From NCBI RefSeq assembly GCF_001280015.1, contig NZ_LGDV01000190.1, positions 186,001 through 250,000 on the forward strand: DNA of 64,000 bases, given 5' to 3'. A model generated the notes under the pieces. It saw only the letters and a program-made list of their open reading frames with translations. It had not been told where the DNA came from and searched no databases. Position numbers and translations under genes: made by a program. Below are positions 26,401 through 34,721 of this stretch, piece after piece; the stretch's first letter is position 1, and each line of letters begins with the position of its first letter. The stretch comes from Streptomyces sp. MMG1121 (GTDB lineage Bacteria > Actinomycetota > Actinomycetes > Streptomycetales > Streptomycetaceae).

Positions 26401-27090
26401 TCAGTTCCCTGAGACGGACGGGCCGTGGTCGGTACGCGGCGTGGCAAGCTGCTCGGCGCTCCGCGCCAGCCAGCCACTGGCCGAATACGGCGCCGGCGGG
26501 TCGACCTCCATGCCCAGTTCGGCAACGGCGAGTGCGTAGTCGCCCTCGTCCAGGCCCAGGGCGAGCAGCTCATGGAACTCTCCGACGAGACGGGCCACGA
26601 CCTGGGGGTCGGTGAAGGTCCGGTAGTCGTCGACAGCGGCGTCGTGATCGTCGAACTCGTCCGGCATGTCCTGCGAGAACCAACCGCCGAGGAATTGGCC
26701 GAGTTCGGGGAAGCGGGCGTGCCATTCCCAATGGGTGACAGGAGTGGCCGGGGGCGGTACTTCTCCGGTCTCGATGCTGTGCTTGATGTGGTCGCCGAGG
26801 CAGTACAGCCACTGCTGGATCCCGTCCTGGGGCAGGCCCACATCGGGAATGGCGTAGAACTCGCCGAGGCGGAGCCGGAGCCGTCCCGGAGGGTTGTCGG
26901 CGTAGTCGCGCAGCTGCCGCTCGGCGATGGCGAGGGCCCAGGGACGGTTGTGCCAGGTGTGGCGGAGGTAGGCGGTAAGGGCCTGACCGGGCTGGTCAGG
27001 GGTGTCGTCAGCGCGCTGCCCCACGTAGGCACGCATCACTTGGTCGAGCTCGCCGTAGCGGCAGTCGTGTTCGAGGGGGCTCAGGGGCAC
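26401..27090 (-). CDS. CdiI-family contact-dependent inhibition immunity protein (probable)
   Basis: The 229-aa protein reads like actinobacterial proteins annotated as contact-dependent growth inhibition immunity proteins. Features are an N-terminal block RYGELDQVMRAYVGQRADDT, a tryptophan-rich stretch HTWHNRPWALAIAERQL, the central WEWHARFPELGQFLGGWFSQ, DMPDEFDDHDAAVDDY, and an acidic C-terminal LDEGDYALAVAELGMEVDPP. It lies 31 bases downstream of the detached RNase A-like C-terminus, in the position expected of its cognate immunity gene. The high acidic content fits a protein that binds a basic nuclease. Pairing with either toxin is inferred from position. The 188 bases between its stop and the bkdFGH terminator hold no gene I can support. 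Confidence 0.6.
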   Translation of the reverse strand: MPLSPLEHDCRYGELDQVMRAYVGQRADDTPDQPGQALTAYLRHTWHNRPWALAIAERQLRDYADNPPGRLRLRLGEFYAIPDVGLPQDGIQQWLYCLGDHIKHSIETGEVPPPATPVTHWEWHARFPELGQFLGGWFSQDMPDEFDDHDAAVDDYRTFTDPQVVARLVGEFHELLALGLDEGDYALAVAELGMEVDPPAPYSASGWLARSAEQLATPRTDHGPSVSGN

Positions 27091-27121
27091 GGTGGTCAGC
27101 CTCTACAGATTCTTCAGATCG

Positions 27122-27427
27122 CTACAGATAGACCGGAAATGTGGCCTGGACGGCGAAGCCGTGCGGACGGGACGCGTCCCGCTTGAGGATCACCCTGGCC
27201 GCATGCACGTCGACCGGATCCCGGCCGGCCAGCATCATTGCTCGCAGCAGCACGCGCCCGACCGGATCGGACCGGGAGGGCCAGGACGCCTCGATGGTCA
27301 GCCGCGCACGTGTGGACTGGGCGAGCCAGCGGTGGATGAGCTGCTCGTTGGCGGTGACGACCTGCTGGGTGGCCCATTGGGCCGTCTCTCGGTCAGGGTA
27401 GGTAGCGGTGCGCTGTGTGGTGGTCAT
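27122..27427 (-). CDS. Detached RNase A-like toxin C-terminus (orphan toxin module)
   Basis: The 101-aa product resembles the last two thirds of bacterial RNase A-like toxin domains found at CdiA and type VII effector C-termini. It has YPDRETAQWATQQVVTANEQ, then LIHRWLAQSTRARLTIEASW, and the strand pairs VDVHAARVILKRDASRPHGF and VQATFPVYL. It lacks the upstream segment with the catalytic histidine context (GGHSIEKHVG in the full toxin at 28143-29894) and any trafficking domain. Its ATG overlaps the stop of the preceding gene (ATGA), so it would be translated. It may be a displaced cassette from an earlier toxin version, a recombination reservoir, or a decoy. Activity is doubtful. Confidence 0.62.
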   Translation of the reverse strand: MTTTQRTATYPDRETAQWATQQVVTANEQLIHRWLAQSTRARLTIEASWPSRSDPVGRVLLRAMMLAGRDPVDVHAARVILKRDASRPHGFAVQATFPVYL

Positions 27428-28119
27428 CGACGGTCCTGGTCCGGCGTCGCGAGCGGGGCGGGGTGTTCGTGTCGCATGTGGCCGTTGACGGCGTCCAGCA
27501 GCGTGGTGAGCGTCTCCGCGGTGGCCCAGGGCATCGTGGACGAGAGGCCGGCTCGTGAGGCGGCCGAATCCAGGACGTGCACGAGGGCGAACTCGGCTTC
27601 TGAAGCCACAGGGCCGAGAAGGTCCCCACAGAAGGGATGCTCCGAGTCGATCGCAGCACTGATCGCTTCCTCCAGCGACTCGTACTCGCCTGACCCGATC
27701 CAATTGTCGTAGAACCCTCGGAGCATGCGGAATCGGATGCCGGTATCCCACCCGGCGCCCGGAGGCGGGGCGGTCTCACCCGCAGTGTCCTGTTCGATGG
27801 TTCGAAGGACCCCCGCCAGGGTGCGCAGGTACTCGGCTCCGTTCATGCCGGCCGCGGCACGAGTGAGCTTGGCCGTGAACTCTCGTGGCAACTTCCCCTC
27901 CTGCCGGTCGAGATGCTCGGCGGTGAGGTCGAGAAGGGCCGTCACCGTGGTGACGGGACAGAGCCACTGGGCCTCGTTCGACGACTGCACCAGGCGTACG
28001 AAGGCCGTCAGCTCGTCGGTCAGCGAGTATGTCCCGCCGGATTCCTGACACATGACGGCCAGATCCAGGATTCTGTCCGTCGGACCTCTGTCGAAGGCGG
28101 ACCAAGTGAACGATGACAA
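27424..28119 (-). CDS. Putative immunity or accessory protein of the RNase A-like toxin (unrecognised family)
   Basis: I do not recognise this 231-aa protein. It is strongly acidic and mostly helical, with no signal peptide or membrane segment; visible features are VMCQESGGTYSLTDELTAFV, an acidic EYESLEEAISAAIDSEH, and Trp/Cys-containing QWLCPVTTVTALLDL. The TTG at 28119 has GGAGGG about seven bases upstream. It sits 23 bases downstream of the toxin gene, the standard place for the cognate immunity gene, and its stop overlaps the orphan toxin fragment. Immunity to the RNase A-like domain is therefore inferred from position and acidity alone. Confidence 0.6.
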   Translation of the reverse strand: MSSFTWSAFDRGPTDRILDLAVMCQESGGTYSLTDELTAFVRLVQSSNEAQWLCPVTTVTALLDLTAEHLDRQEGKLPREFTAKLTRAAAGMNGAEYLRTLAGVLRTIEQDTAGETAPPPGAGWDTGIRFRMLRGFYDNWIGSGEYESLEEAISAAIDSEHPFCGDLLGPVASEAEFALVHVLDSAASRAGLSSTMPWATAETLTTLLDAVNGHMRHEHPAPLATPDQDRR

Positions 28120-28142
28120 GGTATTTCCCTCCGCGGAATTTC

Positions 28143-29894
28143 TCAGTTCACCGGCATGGAGGTGACAACGGTGAACGGAGGATTGAGTCCGTCGCGGTAT
28201 CTTAGTACAACCCGGACTTTGTGGGTGTCGCTCGCCTGGGCTCGGTCGCCGTTCTGCGCGTAGTCGGTACCGCTGATGGTGGATCCGGTCACGTCGTTGA
28301 AGGAGAGTTCGATGGGAGGCTGGATCTTTGAATTGTTCGGGTCCCAGCCTGGATTGTTCTGCTTTCTCCTCTCGACCCTCTCGATCCATTTCTCGATTCG
28401 ATCGGCGTTGTCGACGTCATCGAGGGCGGCCTGGGTGAATCGCTGAGCAGATGTCAGGTCCTTGAAGCTCGACGCCGAACTCGCGCTTGAGTCGTCCCGG
28501 AGCCGTGTCCTCAGCTGGTCATCGGTCAGGCCCACGTGCTTTTCGATGGAATGCCCGCCGTAGAGACCTTCGTCACTGGCCAGGTCGATGGGATAGAAGT
28601 GGTTCTTCTCGTCCTGGTCGACGGTGTATTTGTGCTCGTTCTTGAAGTCGTTGAGCGACCGGCTGCCGAAACCCTCGGCCCTGGCCTCCTCCGCGGCGAA
28701 TGTCGGCGCACTTTTGAGTGCTTCGTCCAGTTCCCATTCCAGAGCGAGTAGCGTGGCGGCGGCTTCGTGGAATTTCTGCTGGTAGATTTCGACGGCCTTG
28801 TCGGCCGCTTCTCGATCCATGTGCTTCCGGAAGGTCCAGACCAGCGTCGCGAACATCTGGGGGCCCGCGAGTCCGAGTATCTCCAGCGGGTTCCCGCTCG
28901 TCAGCTCTCCCACCATCCCCTTGGCGGCCTGCTCGGCGAGATGGGTGGTGGTCTGCCTGCACGTCTGCGCGGCCTGGACCAAGTCGGAACAGGTCTTCTG
29001 CATGGTGTCGGCGGTGTGTTGCAGAACCTCCAGGATCGGTCGGCGCTGTGCTGGCGCGACGGTCCCCGAAGTGGTCCAACTGCGGCCGCCCTGCTGTGCG
29101 ATCTGCCCTTGCGCGTCACGGGTTTGACCCCAAGGGGTGGTCCCCCAGATCGACTGGCAGAAGGACTTCATCGCGCTCTGCCACTCGTTGTTCCCGTGGG
29201 GGTCCGTCATGTACTCGATGGCGGACGTGAAATTGTCCCCCGATTTAAGAGCGGTCTTTCCGGCCTCCTGCCATGCGCCGGCCATACCTTTGAGATCGTC
29301 TTCGCGGGCGCCGGGGGTTATTTCGTGAGTCTTGCCCAGGTTCAGGCCGTATTCGATGGCGGGACGGATGGCGCCCGCGAGGAAGTCGGGAATCTCGCCG
29401 AGGGCTCCTGAGATCGCCCACGAGTCGGCGTCCCGGCCGGTCCCGGACCATTTGATGTCATTGATCTTCCCGTAGTCGGGCGCACTGTCGATGACGGCGG
29501 GCGGTGTACGGCGTGGCGGAGGACCGTACATGCCGCGCGAGGCCCAGTCCGCGGCCTGGTAGTTGTTGGCCGTCAGGGTCAGGCCGACGGCGACGCCGCC
29601 GACGCTCACCACGCTGGCCGCCCAGACCTTGACGAATTTCTCGGCGATCTGCATATAGGCCTTGGCGAAGGCGTCGGGTCCCGCCCCCGTGCCCGCCGAT
29701 TGGCTGTACTGATTGAGGGCGTTGACCAACGTCGTCGCGCCCTTGTCATAGTCGAACTGCCCGTCGCGCACCACGGCCGACGTGTAGTACAGGTGCTGTG
29801 GCTTCAGCTCGAATCCGCCGCTGGAGCCGGGCGCCGCCGTTTTGAGCTGGTCCCGTTCCTGCTGGCGTTCGGCATCGCTCGGACGGGTTCCCAT
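28143..29894 (-). CDS. WXG100/type VII-associated polymorphic toxin with C-terminal RNase A-like domain
   Basis: The 583-aa protein has an N-terminal helical region of about 130 residues with a hydrophobic segment (FVKVWAASVVSVGGVAVGLT), a long helical middle (about residues 130-440), and a C-terminal RNase A-like toxin domain from about residue 448. The last begins GGHSIEKHVGLTDDQLRTRL, continues with SASSFKDLTSAQRFTQAAL and the helix NADRIEKWIERVERRK, and ends in paired strands HKVRVVLRYRDG and PPFTVVTSMPVN. The His and Arg near its start and the Thr near its end fit catalytic positions of the CDI RNase A-like fold. The ATG overlaps the upstream WXG100 stop (ATGA). It probably degrades RNA in rival cells after secretion. 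Confidence 0.75.
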   Translation of the reverse strand: MGTRPSDAERQQERDQLKTAAPGSSGGFELKPQHLYYTSAVVRDGQFDYDKGATTLVNALNQYSQSAGTGAGPDAFAKAYMQIAEKFVKVWAASVVSVGGVAVGLTLTANNYQAADWASRGMYGPPPRRTPPAVIDSAPDYGKINDIKWSGTGRDADSWAISGALGEIPDFLAGAIRPAIEYGLNLGKTHEITPGAREDDLKGMAGAWQEAGKTALKSGDNFTSAIEYMTDPHGNNEWQSAMKSFCQSIWGTTPWGQTRDAQGQIAQQGGRSWTTSGTVAPAQRRPILEVLQHTADTMQKTCSDLVQAAQTCRQTTTHLAEQAAKGMVGELTSGNPLEILGLAGPQMFATLVWTFRKHMDREAADKAVEIYQQKFHEAAATLLALEWELDEALKSAPTFAAEEARAEGFGSRSLNDFKNEHKYTVDQDEKNHFYPIDLASDEGLYGGHSIEKHVGLTDDQLRTRLRDDSSASSASSFKDLTSAQRFTQAALDDVDNADRIEKWIERVERRKQNNPGWDPNNSKIQPPIELSFNDVTGSTISGTDYAQNGDRAQASDTHKVRVVLRYRDGLNPPFTVVTSMPVN

Positions 29895-30211
29895 CAGGCT
29901 GCTCCCCAGCCACGCAGGACCGTCCTGTGGGCGGCCGAGTAGTTGGCGTGGCCGGTGGTGACGTACGCGTGGAGCCACTTCTGCGCCGCTTGGAGATCCT
30001 GGGCGGAGCGGTCCCATTCATCGAGTTTCTGGACGAAGATCTCGCGGGCCTCGCCCTTCCAGGACAGGACGACAGGTTCGACGCGGTCGTAGAGGTCGTC
30101 GAGCCTGCCGTTGAGCTTCTTGAGGATGTCCTCCAACTCGACGGCGAGTTCCTGAAGTGTGGCGAAAGACACCGATATGTGGTCGTCGGCAGGATGGGAT
30201 CCGGTCGACAT
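29894..30211 (-). CDS. WXG100-family protein (ESX-like), toxin-coupled
   Basis: The 105-aa protein is predicted as two helices joined by a turn with a WXG-type motif (LSWKGEAREIFVQKLDEW, W51-K-G53). ATG 30211 is chosen over an upstream in-frame start for family length (about 100 aa). The stop overlaps the toxin start as ATGA, so it is translated with the toxin and probably forms its secretion partner or chaperone. There is no YxxxD/E signal at a clean C-terminal position. No ESX core genes (eccC, eccD) are in the window, so export would need a system encoded elsewhere. Confidence 0.7.
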   Translation of the reverse strand: MSTGSHPADDHISVSFATLQELAVELEDILKKLNGRLDDLYDRVEPVVLSWKGEAREIFVQKLDEWDRSAQDLQAAQKWLHAYVTTGHANYSAAHRTVLRGWGAA

Positions 30212-30270
30212 GTCACCCCCCGTTGCTTCCTGCGTGCGCCGGTGCCGCAGGTACGTCATGGCTGCTCGTA

Positions 30271-30699
30271 TCAGTACGAGTCGAGACTGCTGCGTGGTTG
30301 CGACGGACCGGCGGTCGCCTCGGTCTCCGTATTCGGGGTGGAGAGCCTGTCCACTTCGCTGTCGATGTCGACATGGATGCGACGCATTCGTTCGAGCACG
30401 CCCAGATCCCGTTCGGAGAAGCCGTCTCGGCTGAGCCGTACCGCTTCCTCCAACTGCTTCATCACCTCACGGATGCGCACGGCGTCCTCGGCGGCCGCTC
30501 GGTGGAACTGCCGGTACGTCGTGGCCGCCGGCCCGCGCCAGCCGGCTTCGATGCGGTCGACGAGTTCGTCCATGCGCCGGACCTGCTTGTCGAGATGATC
30601 CTGCATGCCGTCGAGGTCTTGCGCGAGTTTCGTCAGGTCCTCGGACGAAACGCGGAGGTCGGTGCCTCCGCCGTGCTCTGGTCCTGTTCCTCGAACCAT
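30271..30699 (-). CDS. WXG100-family protein (second ESX-like partner)
   Basis: The 142-aa protein has a helix-turn-helix hairpin with W54-R-G56 in IEAGWRGPAATTYRQFHRAA, followed by a long heptad-patterned helix (EVMKQLEEAVRLSRDGFSER) and a Ser/Thr-rich tail. With the next gene it forms an EsxA/EsxB-like pair, 60 bases apart, heading the toxin operon. It is longer than canonical WXG100 proteins because of its C-terminal extension after about residue 105. Dimerisation with the 105-aa partner is likely from family behaviour but is not shown here. Confidence 0.7.
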   Translation of the reverse strand: MVRGTGPEHGGGTDLRVSSEDLTKLAQDLDGMQDHLDKQVRRMDELVDRIEAGWRGPAATTYRQFHRAAAEDAVRIREVMKQLEEAVRLSRDGFSERDLGVLERMRRIHVDIDSEVDRLSTPNTETEATAGPSQPRSSLDSY

Positions 30700-30957
30700 G
30701 TCCTATGCATCCCCCCGGACATAGGCAACACCTCTGCCTCACTGATGACTTCATCCTACGGAAGATGACTGACACCGGGACCAGGCCTTTCACCAGCCGT
30801 GTTCAAAAGCGCACAAAGTGAATACAGAAATGTGACGGAGCGGCAGCGCAGCACACCTGGGGCGCCGTGCGGGAAGGGAGGCGAAGCGAATCACCGAGCT
30901 CGGTACGTCCTTGGCCGGGCAAAGGGGACAAACGCAGGAGCGACTCAGCAACACCCC

Positions 30958-31074
30958 CGCACCGTCGCCGTCCGTGACTCCAAGGACCCCTCCGGACCGA
31001 TACCGGCTTTCGGCCCCGTCGCCTGGGCCCGGTTCGCCGATCACCTTGCCGAAGAGGTATCCCAACTACCGTAA
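30958..31074 (+). pseudogene. DUF397 C-terminal remnant
   Basis: The translated segment RTVAVRDSKDPSGPIPAFGP continuing VAWARFADHLAEE is the conserved C-terminal half of DUF397 proteins (VRDSKDP...F...AW..F). The N-terminal half with the WxKSSYS motif is missing, and the in-frame sequence upstream (from 30799) does not resemble the family. The rest of the 30700-31083 interval, between the WXG100 operon and murJ, holds no other gene I can support. Confidence 0.6.
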
Positions 31075-31083
31075 ATTGAAAGC

Positions 31084-32745
31084 ATGGTGACGGGGGCGAA
31101 GAACACTTCTCGGCATGCCCGGCATGCGAAACGCCGGACCGGTACGGAGAAGGGCGGGGTTGCGCGGTCGTCCGTGCTGATGGCCGGCGGCACCGTCGTA
31201 TCGAGGGGGACCGGGCTGATCCGGCAGGTGCTGCAAGGGGCGGCGCTCGGGACGGGGCTGCTCGCCACCACGTACAACACGGCCAACACCGTGCCGACCA
31301 GCCTGTACACCCTGCTGATCGGCGGCGCGCTCAACGCCGTGCTGGTGCCGCAGCTGGTGCGGGCGCGGGCCACGCATGCCGATGGCGGGCGGGCGTACGA
31401 GCAGCGGCTCGTGACCCTTGTCGTCAGCGTGCTGGCCGTCGGGACCCTGGTCGCCGTGTGGGCGGCGCCGGAGATCGTGAGCCTGTACATCCGGGACACG
31501 CCCAAGGAGCATGACGCGTTCCGGCTCACCGTCGTCTTCGCGCGGTTCCTGCTCCCGCAGATCTTCTTCTACGGCCTGTTCGCGATCCTCGGCCAGGTTC
31601 TCAACGCCCGCGAGAAGTTCGGCGCCATGATGTGGACGCCGGTGCTCAACAACGTCGTGCTCGTCACGATGTTCGGCATCTATCTCGGGATGATGGCCAT
31701 CCCGCACTCCATCGCCGACGTCACCGACGCCCAGGTCCGCTGGCTCGGCATCGGCACCACCGCAGGGATCGCCCTCCAGGCCCTCGCCCTCATCCCCTTC
31801 GCCCGCGCCGCCGGTTTCCGGTTCCGGCCCCGGTTCGACTGGCGCGGCTCCGGGCTCGGCTCCGGGATCCACGCGGCCAAGTGGACCCTGCTGTTCGTGC
31901 TGACCAACCTGGTCGCCCTCACCGTCGTCACCAACTACGCCAACGCCGCCGACCAGCAGCTGCCGAAGGCGGGCGTGGGCTACACGGCGTACAGCTACGC
32001 GCAGACCATCTGGATGCTGCCCCAGTCCATCGTCACCGTCTCGCTCGTCACCGCTCTGCTGCCCCGGATGAGCAAGGCGGCGGCCGAGGGCCGGATCGCC
32101 GACCTGCGCGCCGATCTGTCCCGGGCGCTGCGGGTCAGCGGGGTCGTGATCGTCCCGGCTGCCTTCCTGTTCACCGCGCTGGGCCCGGACATCGCCACCC
32201 TCCTGTTCGCGCACGGCACCGCCGACGCCGCCTCCGCGCAGCCGCTCGGCCATATGCTCCAGGCTTTCGGGCTCGGGCTGATCCCGTTCTCCGCCCAGTA
32301 CCTGCTGCTGCGCGGCTTCTACGCCTTCGAGGACACCCGTACCCCGTTCTTCATGGCCGTGTGGATCGGTGTCGTCAACATCGTCCTCACCACCGCCTGT
32401 CATCTGCTGCTGCCCGCACGCTGGGCGGTGACCGGCATGGCCGGCGCCTACACCCTCTCCTACCTCGTCGGCCTCGTTCTCACCGCCCGGCTGCTGGCCC
32501 GCCGCACCGGCGGCCGGCTCGACGACGGCTCCCTGCGCGGCACGTACGCCAGGCTGCTGTGCGCCGGGGCCGGGGGCGCGGCGGCGGGCTGGGCGTTGGC
32601 GCGGGGCTGTGCCGATGCCGTGGGCGACGGCACGGCGGGGACGGCCCTGACGACCACGGCCGGCTCGCTCGCCCTCGCGCTGGTCTATCTGCTGCTGGCC
32701 CGGGTGTTGAAGGTCGGCGAAGTCCGCCGGCTTCGGGGATGGTAG
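31084..32745 (+). CDS. murJ: MurJ/MviN-family lipid II flippase homologue
   Basis: The 553-aa polytopic membrane protein (MOP superfamily) has about 14 transmembrane segments and family signatures. These are GGTVVSRGTGLIRQVLQGAA in TM1, TANTVPTSLYTLLIGGALNA, and the later FSAQYLLLRGFYAFEDTRTP. The positively charged residues of the central cavity (for example R in SRGTGLIRQ and R in LLRGFYA) are retained. The short basic N-terminus is cytoplasmic. It would flip the peptidoglycan precursor lipid II across the membrane; actinobacteria carry several paralogues, so whether this is the essential one cannot be decided. It stands alone after the accessory locus and lacks the C-terminal kinase-like extension found in some mycobacterial MurJ proteins. 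Confidence 0.82.
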   Translation: MVTGAKNTSRHARHAKRRTGTEKGGVARSSVLMAGGTVVSRGTGLIRQVLQGAALGTGLLATTYNTANTVPTSLYTLLIGGALNAVLVPQLVRARATHADGGRAYEQRLVTLVVSVLAVGTLVAVWAAPEIVSLYIRDTPKEHDAFRLTVVFARFLLPQIFFYGLFAILGQVLNAREKFGAMMWTPVLNNVVLVTMFGIYLGMMAIPHSIADVTDAQVRWLGIGTTAGIALQALALIPFARAAGFRFRPRFDWRGSGLGSGIHAAKWTLLFVLTNLVALTVVTNYANAADQQLPKAGVGYTAYSYAQTIWMLPQSIVTVSLVTALLPRMSKAAAEGRIADLRADLSRALRVSGVVIVPAAFLFTALGPDIATLLFAHGTADAASAQPLGHMLQAFGLGLIPFSAQYLLLRGFYAFEDTRTPFFMAVWIGVVNIVLTTACHLLLPARWAVTGMAGAYTLSYLVGLVLTARLLARRTGGRLDDGSLRGTYARLLCAGAGGAAAGWALARGCADAVGDGTAGTALTTTAGSLALALVYLLLARVLKVGEVRRLRGW

Positions 32746-32880
32746 GCGGACCCGAAGCCGGACGCGCGGCCTGAACGGGCCCGGTGAAACCTGCCCTGAC
32801 GTTGCATCAGGGGAGTGTCAGGGTGGGACCCGGGATGTCACCGATGGTGGTGATGTGGTGCGGGGCGGCACGCTGGTGGC

Positions 32881-33699
32881 ATGACGAAAACCGCTGCTGT
32901 TCGTCCGGGTTCCTCCCTCATCCGCCGCGTCGCGGGCGTCACGGGCGTCGCCGTCCTCGCCGGTACGGCGGCGATGGGCGCACCGGGCGTGGCCTACTCC
33001 GCACCGGCCGCCGCTTCCAGTCTTTCCGAGCCCCCTTCCGGGACCTCTTCTGCGGCCTCCTTCGCGGACTGCCCAGCCCTGCCCGAGGGTGTCGACCCGG
33101 CGCGGTGGAGATGCGAAGTGCACACCGCGGCGCCACGGTTGACGATGGGCAAGGTCACGGTGGCGCTCGCCCCGATCACCATGACGCACGCCGAGGGCCC
33201 GTTGCCGGACGGCAGCAACGGACAGGTGTGGGGTGCGATGCACAGCTCTCCGACCGCCATACGGGGAGGACTGACCGGCACCCCCGCAGGCGATCGCACG
33301 GCCGTCCTGGGCCTGGCGATACAGCCGGAGTACGGGGGTCGGTTCGACGCCTACACCGGGCAGTTCAGCCTCCGCTTCCGGATCCTGAGCCCGCTGCTGC
33401 CGCACGGCTGCACCATCGGGGCGAGCGAACCCGTCGACTTCCAGCTGAAGCGCTCAGGCCCCTCCAAGTGGGTCTCCCAGGATCCCCCGGTGATCGAGTT
33501 CTCGGCGTACGACGACAGCTTCACGGCCCCGGCCGCCGAACACTGCGGGCCGCTGACCGCATTCCTCGACCGACGGCTCGGCCTGCCGGCGTCGGAGGGG
33601 AACCTGATGTCGTACGACGCCTCGTACACCTTCAAGACCTACGACCAGCTCCCGGCGAGCGACGACAAGGAGAAGAAAGAGGGGAACCTTTCGCACTGA
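32881..33699 (+). CDS. Secreted protein of unknown function
   Basis: I do not recognise the family. The 272-aa product has a clear signal peptide (basic start, then VAGVTGVAVLAGTAAMG, cleavage probably at AYS-AP) and a 30-residue Ala/Ser-rich spacer. A globular domain follows with four cysteines (CPALPEGVDPARWRC, HGC, HCG) that could form two disulfides, and aromatic-rich strands such as YGGRFDAYTGQFSLRFRIL. The C-terminus ends in a charged tail KEKKEGNLSH. It lies 65 bases before the epoxide-hydrolase-like gene in the same direction. An extracellular structural or inhibitor role is possible but unsupported. Confidence 0.65.
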   Translation: MTKTAAVRPGSSLIRRVAGVTGVAVLAGTAAMGAPGVAYSAPAAASSLSEPPSGTSSAASFADCPALPEGVDPARWRCEVHTAAPRLTMGKVTVALAPITMTHAEGPLPDGSNGQVWGAMHSSPTAIRGGLTGTPAGDRTAVLGLAIQPEYGGRFDAYTGQFSLRFRILSPLLPHGCTIGASEPVDFQLKRSGPSKWVSQDPPVIEFSAYDDSFTAPAAEHCGPLTAFLDRRLGLPASEGNLMSYDASYTFKTYDQLPASDDKEKKEGNLSH

Positions 33700-33764
33700 T
33701 CGCGGCTCCTGACCCGGCGATGCGGGACCGACAGCGGACCGCACCGGACCGAGAGGGGTTCCGT

Positions 33765-34685
33765 ATGGCACCGCACACCGTGGTCGTGTCCGAGCGGCCG
33801 ATGCCCGAGGACATACGCAGCGCCCACCGTCGGATCGACGTTCGCGGAACCCGGCTGCATCTCGCCGAGTACGGCGGCACCGGCACCCCGGTGCTGATGC
33901 TGCACGGTTTCCCACAGCACTGGTACGCCTGGCACCAGGTCGCCGCGCAACTTCTCGACGGATACCGGCTCATCTGCCCCGACCTGCGTGGCTTCGGCTG
34001 GTCCGGGATCACCCCGCGCGGCTACGACATGGACGGCCTGGCGGCTGACGCGCTCGCGTTGCTCGACGCGCTCGGGCTGGAGCGGGTCGGGCTGGTCGGG
34101 CACGACTGGGGAGCGCATCTGGGGTTCCGGTTGTGTCTGCGGGCGCCGGAGCGGTTCACCGGGTATCTCGCGCTCAACATGTCCCACCCCTGGCCCCGGC
34201 ACCGCGCGGTCCTGCCCAACCTGTGGCGGCTGTGGTTCACCGCATGTGTCGAGTACCCGCTGCTCGGTCGTGCCGTGCTGCGGCATCTGCCCGGCTTCAC
34301 TCGGTACCTGCTGCGCCACCAGGCCGCCGACCCGGCCGTGTGGTCACCGGCGGAGCTGGCCGAGTACGGTGCCGCGACCTCGGCGAGCGCCGTCGCCGCG
34401 CAGTCGCTGTTCTGGCAGTACGTCGTGCACGACATCCCGGCGCTGGTGCGGGGCACCTGGCGGCGGCACCGGCTCACCGTGCCGACGCTGCTGCTCGGCG
34501 GGGAGCGGGACAACGTCGTCGTACCGTTGATGCTGGCGGGCGCGGAGCCGTACGCCGACGAGCTGACCGTGCGGGTGGTGCCGGGGGCGGGGCACTATCT
34601 GCCGCAGGAACGGCCGGAAGAAGTGGCGGAGGCGGTCCGTGAACTCTTCGGGCCGCGCACACCCCTCCCGTCCGTCGCGCTCTAG
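33765..34685 (+). CDS. Alpha/beta hydrolase, epoxide-hydrolase/dehalogenase type
   Basis: The 306-aa alpha/beta hydrolase has the oxyanion motif LHGFPQHWYAW and a nucleophile elbow VGHDWGAHLGF in which the nucleophile is aspartate (D114), as in epoxide hydrolases and haloalkane dehalogenases rather than serine esterases. The catalytic histidine is in GAGHYLPQERPEEVA. A helical cap lies between residues about 130 and 220 (ALNMSHPWPRHRAVLPNLWR). ATG 33765 follows GAGAGGGG; the longer upstream frame overlaps the secreted-protein gene. The substrate is unknown; a detoxifying epoxide hydrolase is the simplest reading. Confidence 0.82.
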   Translation: MAPHTVVVSERPMPEDIRSAHRRIDVRGTRLHLAEYGGTGTPVLMLHGFPQHWYAWHQVAAQLLDGYRLICPDLRGFGWSGITPRGYDMDGLAADALALLDALGLERVGLVGHDWGAHLGFRLCLRAPERFTGYLALNMSHPWPRHRAVLPNLWRLWFTACVEYPLLGRAVLRHLPGFTRYLLRHQAADPAVWSPAELAEYGAATSASAVAAQSLFWQYVVHDIPALVRGTWRRHRLTVPTLLLGGERDNVVVPLMLAGAEPYADELTVRVVPGAGHYLPQERPEEVAEAVRELFGPRTPLPSVAL

Positions 34686-34721
34686 GCCTCCTCCGGATCC
34701 GGCTCCGGGACTCTTGCGGAT

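Noticed and set aside
30790..31065. Minus-strand frame of 91 codons opposite the DUF397 remnant
   Set aside because: Its composition mirrors the DUF397-encoding strand, and the frame has no ribosome site or family pattern.
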